DNA of 64,000 nt from Micromonospora echinospora (GTDB lineage: Bacteria > Actinomycetota > Actinomycetes > Mycobacteriales > Micromonosporaceae): positions 5,657,001-5,721,000 of the forward strand of contig NZ_LT607413.1 in NCBI RefSeq assembly GCF_900091495.1. The letters are read 5' to 3'. A program made the position numbers and the translations under genes. This document shows positions 29,746 to 37,956 of the stretch, one piece after another; the first letter of the stretch is position 1; each line of letters begins with the position of its first letter. Under the pieces are notes generated by a model, which saw only the letters and a program-made list of their open reading frames with translations, was not told the origin of the DNA and made no database searches.

Positions 29746-30414
29746 ATGCCGAATGTGATCGAGCGGATCCTTCCCCCGACCGTCGTGGTGGTCGAGTCCT
29801 TCACCGACCCCGCCGACCTGACCCTCCACCCCGACGAGGAGCCGCTGGTTGCGAACGCGGTGGAGAAACGCCGCCGGGAGTTCACCACGGTGCGGGACTG
29901 TGCCCGCCGCGCGATGGCCCAGATGGGCCTTCCACCGGCCGCGATCCTCACCGGAACGCGGGGCGCACCCGTCTGGCCGACCGGAGTGGTGGGCAGCATG
30001 ACCCACTGCGACGGCTACCGGGGGGCGGCGCTCGCGCCCGCGACGTCGGTCGCCTCGGTCGGGGTCGACGCCGAACCGCACGCGGCGCTGCCCGACGGGG
30101 TGCTCGACGCGATCGCGCTGCCCGCCGAGCGGACCCGTGCGGCCGCCCTGCGCGCCACCCACCCGGCGGTGTGCTGGGACCGGCTGCTCTTCAGCGCCAA
30201 GGAGTCGGTCTACAAGGCCTGGTTCCCGCTGACCGGCCGCTGGCTGGACTTCTCCGAGGCCGACATCGTGGTCGATCCGGACGGGACGTTCGCCGCCCGG
30301 CTGCTCGTGCCCGGCCCGGTGCTGGGCGGTACGGAGGTGACCACCTTCCCCGGCCGGTTCCTCGTCGACGGTGGACTGGTCCTCACCGCCGTCACCCTCC
30401 CGCCGGCCGCCTGA
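29746..30414 (+). CDS. 4'-phosphopantetheinyl transferase, Sfp/EntD type
   Basis: This 222-residue enzyme would attach the phosphopantetheine arm of CoA to the Ser of ACP and PCP domains, converting PKS and NRPS to holo form. The family signatures are SMTHCDGYRGAALA, the Mg-binding VGVDAEP, and WDRLLFSAKESVYKAW, where the Glu and Lys belong to the conserved KEa..K motif. Length fits the EntD-like branch. The ATG at 29746 has no strong Shine-Dalgarno site; GTG at 29755 is an alternative. Both the PKS and the NRPS of this window could be its clients. It is convergent with the malonyl-CoA synthetase gene across a large inverted repeat. Confidence 0.93.
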   Translation: MPNVIERILPPTVVVVESFTDPADLTLHPDEEPLVANAVEKRRREFTTVRDCARRAMAQMGLPPAAILTGTRGAPVWPTGVVGSMTHCDGYRGAALAPATSVASVGVDAEPHAALPDGVLDAIALPAERTRAAALRATHPAVCWDRLLFSAKESVYKAWFPLTGRWLDFSEADIVVDPDGTFAARLLVPGPVLGGTEVTTFPGRFLVDGGLVLTAVTLPPAA

Positions 30415-30481
30415 CGACACCCGTCCGCCGTTCGGCTCGGGGTGGCCGGGTTCCCGTGGTGGCTGGGTTCCCGTGGTGGTT

Positions 30482-30553
30482 GGGTTGGGTGGTAGCAGGG
30501 GTCCCCTGCTCATCACCAGGCGGTAGCAGGGGCCCCCTGCTACCACCCAACCC
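30482..30553. terminator. Large inverted repeat with nested palindromes, convergent terminator
   Basis: A 20-base arm at 30482-30501 pairs perfectly with 30534-30553. Each side also folds alone: AGCAGGGG/CCCCTGCT at 30494-30510, and GGTAGCAGGGG/CCCCTGCTACC at 30522-30544. It lies between the converging PPTase and malonyl-CoA synthetase genes, so a bidirectional terminator is likely. The palindrome looks like a dispersed intergenic repeat, which is inference. Confidence 0.75.
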
Positions 30554-30591
30554 CACCCCACCCCGCCCGCCCCACGGCCGTCCGGCGGAGG

Positions 30592-31998
30592 TCAGGGCTC
30601 GGTCAGCAGGTTCTTCTGTACCTTGCCCATCGCGTTGCGCGGGAGGTCGTCGAGCAGGTGCACCTGCCGGGGCCGCTTGTGCACCGACAGGTCCCGGGCC
30701 ACGAACTCGATCAGTTCGGCCTCCCGCAGCCCGTCGCCCACCACGAAGGCGGTCACCTGCTGCCCCAGGTCCGGGTGCGGGGTGCCCACCACCGCGACCT
30801 CGCGGACGCCGGGGTGGGCCAGGAGCGCGTCCTCCACCTCGCCGGCGCCGATCCGGTAACCGCCGCTCTTGATCAGATCGGTGGCGGCCCGGCCGACGAT
30901 CCGGTGCCAACCGTCCGGACCGATCGTGGCCACGTCGCCGGTGCGGAACCAGCCGTCCGGCGTACGGCTCGCCGCGTCGGCGTCCGGCCGGTGCAGGTAC
31001 CCGTCGAAGAGGGTGGCCCCCCGGACCTGGAGCTCACCCATCGCCACCCCGTCGGTGGGCACGGTGCCGCCCCACTCGTCCACCACCCGGGTGTGCACGC
31101 CCGGCAGCGGCAGCCCCACGGTGCCGGCCCGGCGTGGTCCGTCCGCCCGGGCGCTGACCGTGATCAGGGTCTCGGTCATGCCGTACCGCTCGACGACCCG
31201 GTGACCGGTCAGCGCGGCGAGGCCCCCGAAGACGCTCTCCGGCAGCGCCGCGCTGCCCGACACCAGCAGCCGCGCCGGGCGCAACGCCCGGGCCGCAGCC
31301 GGGTCCGCCGCGATCCGGGACCAGACGGTGGGTACGCCGAAGTAGAGCGAGCCGGCTGCCGCCGCGTACCGCTCGGGGCGGGGACGGCCGACGTGGTGCA
31401 GCCGGCTGCCCAGTCGGAGCGGGCCCAGCACACCGAGCACGAGACCGTGCACGTGGAACAGCGGCAGGCCGTGCACCAGCCGGTCGTCCGGCGTCCAGGC
31501 CCAGGCGGCGGCGAGACCGTCGAGGCAGGCGGCGACGGCCCGCCGGGAGAGCACCACGCCCTTGGGCGCGCCCGTGGTGCCGCTGGTGTAGAGGATCAGC
31601 GCGGTGGCCTCCGGTGCCGGCTCCGGGTGCCGGGCGTCCGACCGCCGTCCGAGGTCGACCGGCACGGCCGGGGGAGCGGACGCGTCCGCCGGATCGGCGC
31701 CGACCGGCCCGAGCAGGACCTCGGCCGCCGAGTCCCGCAGGATGTGGTCGCGTTCCCGGGGCCCGGCGTCCGGTGGCACCGGCACCACCGCCGCGCCGGC
31801 CAGCAACCCGCCCACCACGGCGACCACGGTCTCCAGGCTCGGTGTGGCCGTCACCGCCACCCGCCGCACGCCGCGCAGATCGTCGGCGACCGCCGCGGCC
31901 TGTCGGCGCAGGTCCACCCAGGACACCGAACGGTCGTCGACGCGGACCGCGTCCGGCCGCTCGTCGGTGGACTCGGACAGCCAGCTCAGCAGCGGCAC
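30592..31998 (-). CDS. Acyl-CoA synthetase, malonyl-CoA synthetase-like (MatB type)
   Basis: This 468-residue AMP-forming ligase probably activates malonate or methylmalonate with ATP and CoA, supplying PKS extender units. Intact ANL motifs are LYTSGTTGAPKGV (P-loop), the YGMTETL block, WFRTGDVATIGPDGWHRIVG, LIKSGGYRIGAGEVE (hinge) and the catalytic Lys in RNAMGKVQKNLL near the C-terminus. Length fits MatB, which is shorter than acetyl-CoA synthetase. The start is GTG at 31998 with AAGGAG seven bases upstream; longer in-frame starts give non-coding-looking residues. It is divergent from the HAD gene, and the shared region carries a CCCCTA motif. Substrate choice cannot be read with certainty. 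Confidence 0.88.
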   Translation of the reverse strand: MPLLSWLSESTDERPDAVRVDDRSVSWVDLRRQAAAVADDLRGVRRVAVTATPSLETVVAVVGGLLAGAAVVPVPPDAGPRERDHILRDSAAEVLLGPVGADPADASAPPAVPVDLGRRSDARHPEPAPEATALILYTSGTTGAPKGVVLSRRAVAACLDGLAAAWAWTPDDRLVHGLPLFHVHGLVLGVLGPLRLGSRLHHVGRPRPERYAAAAGSLYFGVPTVWSRIAADPAAARALRPARLLVSGSAALPESVFGGLAALTGHRVVERYGMTETLITVSARADGPRRAGTVGLPLPGVHTRVVDEWGGTVPTDGVAMGELQVRGATLFDGYLHRPDADAASRTPDGWFRTGDVATIGPDGWHRIVGRAATDLIKSGGYRIGAGEVEDALLAHPGVREVAVVGTPHPDLGQQVTAFVVGDGLREAELIEFVARDLSVHKRPRQVHLLDDLPRNAMGKVQKNLLTEP

Positions 31999-32143
31999 GT
32001 TGGCGCTCCTTCTGCGCGGTCCACCCGGCGGCGTGCCGCCGGTCGGCGGGGGAACGGACCCCGGTACGGTCGGTGGGCGGCCGGGACGACGCGCGCCCGA
32101 CCGGACGTCTGCGACCGTAGTCGGACCAGCACGGGGCCGGCCA

Positions 32144-32149
32144 CCCCTA
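32144..32149 (+). promoter_or_regulatory. CCCCTA motif in divergent promoter region
   Basis: CCCCTA lies in the 192-base region between the divergent malonyl-CoA synthetase-like and HAD genes, 42 bases before the HAD start. It is a single copy, so support is weak by itself. Confidence 0.3.
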
Positions 32150-32190
32150 CCGGGCGTCGTGGCGCGGTCGTGGTGAGGGAGGTGGCACCG

Positions 32191-32883
32191 GTGTCCGGAA
32201 CCGGAGACCCGGTGGGAGCCGGCGTGGCGGGAACGGCCCTCGTTCCCGGTGGGGTGCGCGCGGTCGTGCTCGACCTCGACGGTGTGCTCGTCGACAGTCT
32301 CGCCGTGGCCCGTGCCGCGTTCACCCTCGCGTACCGGGAGGTGGTCGGCGACGGCGTCGTCCCGGTCGACGAGTACTGCCGGCACCCGGGTCGCTACCTG
32401 CCGGAGGTGCTGCGGCTGATGGGTCTGCCGGCGGCGATGGTGGAACCTTTCGTGCGCGAGAGCAACCGTCTGGCGCACCTGGTCACGCCGGTGCCCGGCG
32501 TGCCGGAGCTCCTCGGCGAGCTGCGCGGGCGGGGCATCGGGCTGGCCGTGGCGACCGGTCGCAGCGGGGAACGGGCCCGGCTCGTCCTGGACCGGGTCGG
32601 GCTGCTGCCCCTGCTCGACCACGTGGTCGGCGCCGACGAGGTGCCCCGGCCCAAGCCCGCCCCGGACATCGTCCGTCGGGCCCTGGAACTGCTGGACGTG
32701 CCACCCGGACGCGCGCTGATGGTCGGTGACGCGCCGGCGGACCTGGTCAGCGCCCGCCGCGCCGGGGTGGTGGCGGTCGCCGCCCTGTGGGGCGAGTCGG
32801 ACGCGGAGACCCTGCGGGCCGCCGGCCCGGACGTCACCCTGACCCGGGTCGGGGAGCTGGCGGCCCTCTGCCTCGGCGGCTGA
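32191..32883 (+). CDS. HAD-superfamily phosphatase, AHBA-synthesis-associated type
   Basis: This 230-residue HAD hydrolase has motif I DLDGVLVDS, motif II ATGRS, the Lys motif RPKPAPD and motif IV MVGDAPADL. The cap region with YREVVGDG and CRHPGRYLPEVLRLMGLP, and the ending AALWGESDAETL, are as I remember the phosphatases linked to 3-amino-5-hydroxybenzoic acid starter synthesis (RifM-like), which also occur in other PKS clusters. No other AHBA gene is in the window, so its substrate here is open: an AHBA precursor made elsewhere, or a different sugar phosphate. GTG at 32191 is chosen because AGGGAGG lies eight bases upstream; earlier in-frame GTG codons exist. Confidence 0.85.
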   Translation: MSGTGDPVGAGVAGTALVPGGVRAVVLDLDGVLVDSLAVARAAFTLAYREVVGDGVVPVDEYCRHPGRYLPEVLRLMGLPAAMVEPFVRESNRLAHLVTPVPGVPELLGELRGRGIGLAVATGRSGERARLVLDRVGLLPLLDHVVGADEVPRPKPAPDIVRRALELLDVPPGRALMVGDAPADLVSARRAGVVAVAALWGESDAETLRAAGPDVTLTRVGELAALCLGG

Positions 32884-33012
32884 CCGCGAGGACGGACACT
32901 CTGCGTGAACCCGTGGAACCCCTGACGGGTCGATGGTTAACGGGTCTACACCCCCAATTCATCGTCCGATGGGTTGATCAACGCCTCGGTTACCCGGATG
33001 ATGGGCGGCGTT

Positions 33013-33026
33013 GACCCCGAGGGGTC
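33013..33026. promoter_or_regulatory. GACCCC-GA-GGGGTC palindrome before ABC genes
   Basis: This palindrome lies about 87 bases before the second ABC ATPase start. A related CCCGAGGGGTT string follows at about 33064. It may be an operator in the 229-base gap 32884-33112, which otherwise holds no gene. Confidence 0.35.
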
Positions 33027-33112
33027 GACCTCGGACCGTTTCCACACACCGACGCCGCGACATCCCGAGGGGTTCCACCCTCACGACGGCAGCCGCACGT
33101 GACGGAGGACCC

Positions 33113-34054
33113 ATGCCGGTCATCGAAGTCGAGCACCTGCACAAACGATACGGCGACAAGATCGCGGTCGAGGACGTCTCCTTCACGGTGGAGCAGGGCG
33201 AGATCTTCGGCGTGCTCGGCCCGAACGGCGCCGGGAAGACCACCACCGTCGAGTGCGTGCAGGGGCTGCGCCGCGCCGACGGCGGGCAGGTCCGCGTCCT
33301 CGGTCTCGACCCCGTGCGGGACCGCGCGGAGGTGCGCCAGCGGGTCGGCGCGCAGTTGCAGGAGAGCCAGCTCCCCGACAAGCTGCGCGTGCGCGAGGCG
33401 CTGGACCTGTACCGGTCGTTCTACCGCAACAAGGCCGACATCGACGAACTCCTGGCGGACCTGGGCCTGACCAGTCAGCGCGACACCGCCTTTCACAAGC
33501 TCTCCGGCGGCCAGAAGCAGCGGCTTTCGGTGGCCCTGGCGCTGGTCGGCCAGCCGGAGATCGCGATCCTGGACGAGCTGACCACCGGGCTGGACCCGCA
33601 GGGCCGGCGGGACACCTGGGACCTGGTCGACCGGATCCGGGACCGGGGTGTGACGGTCGTGCTGGTCACGCACTTCATGGAGGAGGCGGAGCGGCTCTGC
33701 GACCGGCTCGCCGTGATCGACGCCGGTCGGGTCGTCGCCATCGACAGCCCGTCCGGTCTGCTCGCCCGCGTCGGCTCGGCCCACCAGGTGCACTTCCGTC
33801 CCCTGGACCCGCTCGACGAGGCCGTGCTCGACGCGCTGCCGGAGGTGACCGGTGTGCGCCGCAACGGCGACGAGGTGACCGTGACCGGCCCCGAAGGCGT
33901 GGCCCAGGCGGTGCTCTCGGCGCTGGCCGACCGGAAGGTCCGGTACGGCGGGCTCCGCGTGGAGCAGCCCACCCTGGACGACGCCTTCGTCTCCCTGACC
34001 GGTCGTTCCGCCCAGACCGGTGCCACCCGGACGATCGACGAGAGGTCATCGTGA
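33113..34054 (+). CDS. ABC transporter ATP-binding protein
   Basis: This 313-residue ATPase probably belongs to a multidrug or natural-product exporter together with the next gene. The Walker A motif is GPNGAGKTTT, the signature is LSGGQKQRLSVALAL, the Walker B is IAILDELTTGLDP and the H-loop is VTHFMEEAE. Note LDEL where LDEP is usual. The C-terminal extension (VEQPTLDDAFVSLTGR) is typical of DrrA/CcmA-like exporter subunits. The ATG follows GGAGG by four bases. Its stop overlaps the start of the permease gene. Confidence 0.93.
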   Translation: MPVIEVEHLHKRYGDKIAVEDVSFTVEQGEIFGVLGPNGAGKTTTVECVQGLRRADGGQVRVLGLDPVRDRAEVRQRVGAQLQESQLPDKLRVREALDLYRSFYRNKADIDELLADLGLTSQRDTAFHKLSGGQKQRLSVALALVGQPEIAILDELTTGLDPQGRRDTWDLVDRIRDRGVTVVLVTHFMEEAERLCDRLAVIDAGRVVAIDSPSGLLARVGSAHQVHFRPLDPLDEAVLDALPEVTGVRRNGDEVTVTGPEGVAQAVLSALADRKVRYGGLRVEQPTLDDAFVSLTGRSAQTGATRTIDERSS

Positions 34055-34788
34055 ACGCCCTGTCCAAGCTCGTCGCGGTCGAGGCCAAGCTGTTCCTGCG
34101 CGAGCCGGTGTCGTTGTTCTTCGTCTTCGCCCTGCCGCTGGGGCTGATGCTCGTGTTCGGGCTGCCCTCACGCGGATCGACCGAGGCGGGCACCGGTCAG
34201 CACGGCGAGCTGACCTTCCTGCCGGCCCTCGCGCTCTCCCTGACGATCGGGATGCTCGCCCTGTTCACCCTGCCGATGGCGCTGGGCATCTACCGGGAGC
34301 GACGGGTGCTGCGGCGGCTCGCCACCACGCCGGTCAACCCGGCCCTGCTGCTCGTCGCGCAGGTGGTGGTCAACCTGGCGATGGGCGTGGCCGGTGCGGT
34401 GGTGACCGCCATCGGCGTCCGGTTCCTGCTGGACCAGCCGGCCCCGGCCAACGTGCCGGGCTTCGTGCTGGCCTTCCTGCTCGGCGTGGCCTGCCTTTTC
34501 GGCCTGGGTCTGCTCATCGCCGCGCTCGCCCCGTCGGCCCGTTCGGCCCAGTCCATCGGCCCGACGCTCTTCTTCCCGTTGCTCTTCCTCGCCGGGGCCT
34601 GGCTGCCGCGCGACCAGATGCCGACCGTGCTGGCGAAGATCGGCGACTACTCGCCGCTGGGGGCCACGGTGGACACCGTCGCCGCGGCGTGGGCGGGAGA
34701 CGCTCCGGCCGTACCGCAGCTGGTGGCCCTGGCGGTGACCGCCGTGCTCGGCAGCCTGCTGGCGGTCCGCTTCTTCCGCTGGGAGTGA
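34051..34788 (+). CDS. ABC-2 type transporter permease
   Basis: This 245-residue membrane protein has about six hydrophobic helices and the ABC-2 pattern LFFPLLFLAGAWLPRDQMP near the C-terminus, followed by SPLGATVDT. It pairs with the upstream ATPase, with which it overlaps by four bases (GTGA). This is the second exporter in the cluster. It could move a pathway intermediate or product, or confer resistance. Confidence 0.92.
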   Translation: MNALSKLVAVEAKLFLREPVSLFFVFALPLGLMLVFGLPSRGSTEAGTGQHGELTFLPALALSLTIGMLALFTLPMALGIYRERRVLRRLATTPVNPALLLVAQVVVNLAMGVAGAVVTAIGVRFLLDQPAPANVPGFVLAFLLGVACLFGLGLLIAALAPSARSAQSIGPTLFFPLLFLAGAWLPRDQMPTVLAKIGDYSPLGATVDTVAAAWAGDAPAVPQLVALAVTAVLGSLLAVRFFRWE

Positions 34789-34843
34789 GACGGCTCGGCG
34801 TCGGGTGGCCGGCGCCGGTTCCGTCGCCGTGGTGGAACCCACG

Positions 34844-34861
34844 CTAGGGGGCGACTAAGGG
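34844..34861 (+). promoter_or_regulatory. CTAGGGG/CTAAGGG repeat upstream of DUF5988-like gene
   Basis: CTAGGGG (34844-34850) and CTAAGGG (34855-34861) have an 11-base period. A TTGCCG box follows at 34865. The layout resembles the promoter at 28058. It may drive the small gene at 35051. Confidence 0.4.
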
Positions 34862-35050
34862 TTCTTGCCGAGTGTGACCTGGATTACGTTCGTGGCGGAC
34901 GAGGGGCCGTCTCACCTGCGGCGGGACCAATCGGTCCCGCCGTTCGTGTTCCCCGGCCACGGGAACGCTGCGGCCCCTTTCGCCGGCACACGCGTCGCGG
35001 CCCGGCCCGGCGCACGGCGAGGCGGAACGACGAGCGACGGAGGTCGTGCG

Positions 35051-35368
35051 ATGACAGGTTCTTTCGATCCCGCCCCGACAGTCCGGATGGTGGATCCGGT
35101 CGTCAACGGTGACGACCGGGCCACCCTCGCAGCAGAGGTACGAAACGACATCGGCCGGGAGGCCGGCGGTATCGTCGACGCGGTGCTGGAGGGTGGGCCG
35201 ACCACCCTGCGGGCCGACCAGCGCAGCCACCGGGTTCCCCTGCGGGAACACAAGATCAAGGTTCCCCACCACGGCGGGTACGAGCACTTCGAACGGGACG
35301 CCGCAGGCGTCGCCGACGCCGCGCCACTGGTCTTCCGGTGGAGCGGTCGGACCCGGATCGCCGAGTAG
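35051..35368 (+). CDS. DUF5988-like small protein
   Basis: This 105-residue acidic soluble protein has no signal peptide or membrane segment. The middle and end (VLEGGPTTL, HRVPLREHKIKVPHHGGYEH, FRWSGRTRIAE) fit what I remember of the DUF5988 family, small actinomycete proteins often found inside biosynthetic clusters. Function is unknown. GGAGG lies seven bases before the ATG. It is convergent with the GT8 gene across a strong hairpin and follows the second ABC exporter, behind its own candidate promoter. Confidence 0.75.
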   Translation: MTGSFDPAPTVRMVDPVVNGDDRATLAAEVRNDIGREAGGIVDAVLEGGPTTLRADQRSHRVPLREHKIKVPHHGGYEHFERDAAGVADAAPLVFRWSGRTRIAE

Positions 35369-35375
35369 CCACGCA

Positions 35376-35427
35376 GCCCGGGAGCCGGCGCCCGGCGCGG
35401 ACCAGTGCCGGGCGCCGGCTCCCGGGC
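35376..35427. terminator. Perfect 21-bp hairpin terminator
   Basis: Arms 35376-35396 and 35407-35427 are perfect reverse complements with a ten-base loop. The hairpin sits eight bases after the DUF5988-like stop and before the convergent GT8 stop. A bidirectional terminator is very likely. Confidence 0.85.
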
Positions 35428-35470
35428 ACCGGCGGGAAGGATCACCCCTCCGGTCCAACGGTGGCCTTCC

Positions 35471-35498
35471 GGGTGGCTACGGGTGGCTACGGGTGGCC
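35471..35498 (+). repeat. 10-bp tandem repeat
   Basis: GGGTGGCTAC occurs twice in tandem, followed by a partial third copy, in the gap just before the GT8 stop codon. No function is evident. Confidence 0.6.
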
Positions 35499-35518
35499 GT
35501 CCACGGTACGACCGGCCG

Positions 35519-36349
35519 TCACCGGCCGAAGGTCCGGGTCAGGCCGCCGCTGCGCCGGTGCCGCCAGTACATGTCCCGCCGGGCGCCCTTGGGGAAGCCG
35601 GGCTGCCAGGGCTTGACCGGTCCGGCCATGTGGAGGATGGCCGAATCGCTGAGCTTGCCGCCGAACTCCGGCTCCAGCCGCCAGGCCATCAGGTCGTTCC
35701 AGCGGTGGGGCAGGCGCAGCCAGTTGTCGTAGGTGGCGTAGTTCAGGGCGTCCTGGTCCGGGTAGCGCGACTCGTGCGCGTGGCGGACGAGGTAGGCCAA
35801 CGACTTCTCGGAGACCTCGCACTCCTTCCACCGGGGCACGTCGATCAGCAGCACCCCGGAGTTGAAGTAGTCCTTCCGGGGGTCGAGGTGCTCGTACGTC
35901 CCCAGGCCGGGGATGCCTCCCATGTCGTAGAGCCGGCGGTTGAACGGGTCGCGGACCGCCGCGAGCGGGACGCCCCCCATGTCCAACTCGAACAGGGGTT
36001 GGAGGCTGTTCGTGCACAGGGTGTCGCAGTCGATGTAGAGGAGCCTCTCCACCTCCGGCGGAAGCGCGGCGGGCACCAGCAGGCGCAGGTACATCGCCGG
36101 GGAGAGGTACGCCATCACCGGGTCGTTCCCCTTGGGCAGGTCCACCGAGGAGGTGTCCACCTTCAGGTACTCGATCGAGGCGTGCGGCCCCGCCGCCCGG
36201 GCGAGAGCGGCCCGGGAGGAGGCCGGCACGTCGTCGGCGGCGATCAGCCAGTACCGGAGCGGCTGGCCCGGGTTCGACTCGGCGACGGTCGACACGACGA
36301 CCGCGGCGTGCGCCGCGTACGCGGCGTCGAAGGTCAAGGTGAGGTCCAC
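35519..36349 (-). CDS. Glycosyltransferase family 8-like protein
   Basis: This 276-residue protein resembles GT8 retaining transferases. The N-terminus reads VDLTLTFDAAYAAHA, the metal-binding DxD is in LYIDCDTLC, and the C-terminal part has DYFNSGVLLID, YPDQDALN and ILHMAGPVKPW, all family hallmarks. The acceptor is unknown. The start is GTG at 36349 with GGAGGAG eight bases upstream. It is separated by 342 bases from the MFS and GT4 genes on the same strand, and a CTAGGGG motif lies in that gap. It might modify the polyketide or a cell-surface glycan. Confidence 0.85.
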   Translation of the reverse strand: MDLTLTFDAAYAAHAAVVVSTVAESNPGQPLRYWLIAADDVPASSRAALARAAGPHASIEYLKVDTSSVDLPKGNDPVMAYLSPAMYLRLLVPAALPPEVERLLYIDCDTLCTNSLQPLFELDMGGVPLAAVRDPFNRRLYDMGGIPGLGTYEHLDPRKDYFNSGVLLIDVPRWKECEVSEKSLAYLVRHAHESRYPDQDALNYATYDNWLRLPHRWNDLMAWRLEPEFGGKLSDSAILHMAGPVKPWQPGFPKGARRDMYWRHRRSGGLTRTFGR

Positions 36350-36691
36350 GGGCGCTCTCCTCCGCACAGGTTGCGCAAAACTCGGAGAAATTAGCTTGAC
36401 AATTGCGGTAGAGGCAAGGCTTTGCGATTGTTCTAGGGGTTCGGAAATCGACCCCCCGAAGGGGCCCTGCAATTCGGCTCCATCACTGGACACCGCCGCG
36501 TCGGCCGTGTGGCCCACTCCTGATGACGGATGGAGCGGGCGTAGCCGCACGTGGTCGGGCCGTGACCACCGTCGGCGTCGGCGTGGGAGACCAACCTGGC
36601 TGGCCCGTCGACCCTGCACGGTACGGCAGGTTCGGCCATCGTGGGGGCTTCGCGGGGCGGTTTTCCGACCCGGTCGCAGGGCGAGCGCCAC
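36350..36691. other. Promoter region of GT8 gene
   Basis: No gene is seen in these 342 bases. Read on the minus strand, CCCCTAG (36439-36433) is followed by a possible -35 TTGCCT, an 18-base spacer and a -10 TAATTT, directed at the GT8 start. Local GC is low compared with the neighbours. Confidence 0.4.
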
Positions 36692-37939
36692 TCACGCCTC
36701 CCGGGGGATGAGGAAGCGGGCGAACGCGGCCGAGCCGACCGCCAACGCCGCGGCGAGGGCCAGCGCCGCCGTCACCGAGTGGCTCACCACCAGACCGCCC
36801 AGCAGCGTGCCGACCGGAAAGCCCATCAGGTTGACGCTGATCGACACCGTCATGATCCGTCCGAGCCACGCCGGCTCGGTACGACGTTGCCGCAGCGAGA
36901 GCAGGCTGACGTTGACGACGCCCTCGGTGAGGCCGACCAGGGCGAGACCCGCTCCCAGCGTGACGAGCGAGCCGAGCGCGCTCACCGGGAAGATCGCGAC
37001 CGCGCCGACCAGGGTCGCGGCCACCATGGAGGAGCGCTCACGCCCCGCACCGACCAGCTTGCCGGCGATCAGCGCGCCGATCGCGCCGGCCAGGCCGGCC
37101 CCCGCCCACAGCACACCGACGTACCGCTCGGTCGCGTCGGCGTCGCCGAGCCATCGGCCCACCGTGACCGGCACGATGACGACCAGCATGCCGGAGGCGG
37201 CCTGGTACACCGAGTACGAGACCGCGAGTCCGCGCAGCGTGGGGTTGCGGACCAGGTGGACGATGCCCTCGCCGGCAGCCCGGAGCAGGTGCTGCCGGAC
37301 GGGCGCGTCCGCCCCGGCGTTGCTCTCCCGCAGCAGGGCGATGCTGGCCGAGGCCAGGGCGTACATCACGGCCACGCAGAGCAGCGTCGGATCGGGGCCG
37401 ATCCAGGCGACGAGCGTGCCGGCGATCAGCGGCCCGACGACGTCGATCACCGAGAACGTGCTCAGGTCGAGGGCGTTCGCCTTGTCGTAGGCGGCCTCGG
37501 GGACGAACCGTGGGAAGAGCGTGCGGATCCCACCCGAGGTGAGTGGGCTGGTCAGCGAGTAGAGCGTGAGCAGGGCGAACAGGACCGGCGGGCGGAGGGT
37601 GTCCAGCACCGACAGCACGGCGACCAGGCTGATGAGGACGGCGCTCGACAGGGTGTCCAGGACCACGGCGCGGACCACGCCGAGCCGGTCGAGGACGGCG
37701 CCGGCGACCGGGCTCACCAGGAACCCGGGCAGGGTCAGGAAGAACGCGCCGAGGCCGGCGATCGAGGCGGAACCGAACTCCGCGATCACGTAGAGAACGA
37801 CGGCGAAGAGCAGCATGCTTCCGGCGAGCCGGGAGAACGACGCTGCCAGCAGCAATTGTGGGACGTTGCGACTGGTGAACACCTGCCAGTAGGACAACGG
37901 CGTCGCGGTGCCACTTTCCCCGGCGCTGGACGCGGTCAT
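36692..37939 (-). CDS. MFS transporter
   Basis: This 415-residue membrane protein has about twelve hydrophobic helices with the major-facilitator layout: a first half starting at TSRNVPQLLLAASFSRLAGS, a cytoplasmic loop near residue 200, and a second six-helix bundle ending in LIPREA. It looks like the MFS_3/macrolide-efflux type. The gene begins 17 bases after the GT4 stop on the same strand, so the two are probably co-transcribed. Substrate is unknown. Confidence 0.88.
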   Translation of the reverse strand: MTASSAGESGTATPLSYWQVFTSRNVPQLLLAASFSRLAGSMLLFAVVLYVIAEFGSASIAGLGAFFLTLPGFLVSPVAGAVLDRLGVVRAVVLDTLSSAVLISLVAVLSVLDTLRPPVLFALLTLYSLTSPLTSGGIRTLFPRFVPEAAYDKANALDLSTFSVIDVVGPLIAGTLVAWIGPDPTLLCVAVMYALASASIALLRESNAGADAPVRQHLLRAAGEGIVHLVRNPTLRGLAVSYSVYQAASGMLVVIVPVTVGRWLGDADATERYVGVLWAGAGLAGAIGALIAGKLVGAGRERSSMVAATLVGAVAIFPVSALGSLVTLGAGLALVGLTEGVVNVSLLSLRQRRTEPAWLGRIMTVSISVNLMGFPVGTLLGGLVVSHSVTAALALAAALAVGSAAFARFLIPREA

Positions 37940-37956
37940 GCCGGATGCGCTTCCCG

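Noticed and set aside
36396..36401. TTGACA on the plus strand as a -35 box
   Set aside because: There is no -10 element at a suitable distance, and plus-strand transcription would run into minus-strand genes.
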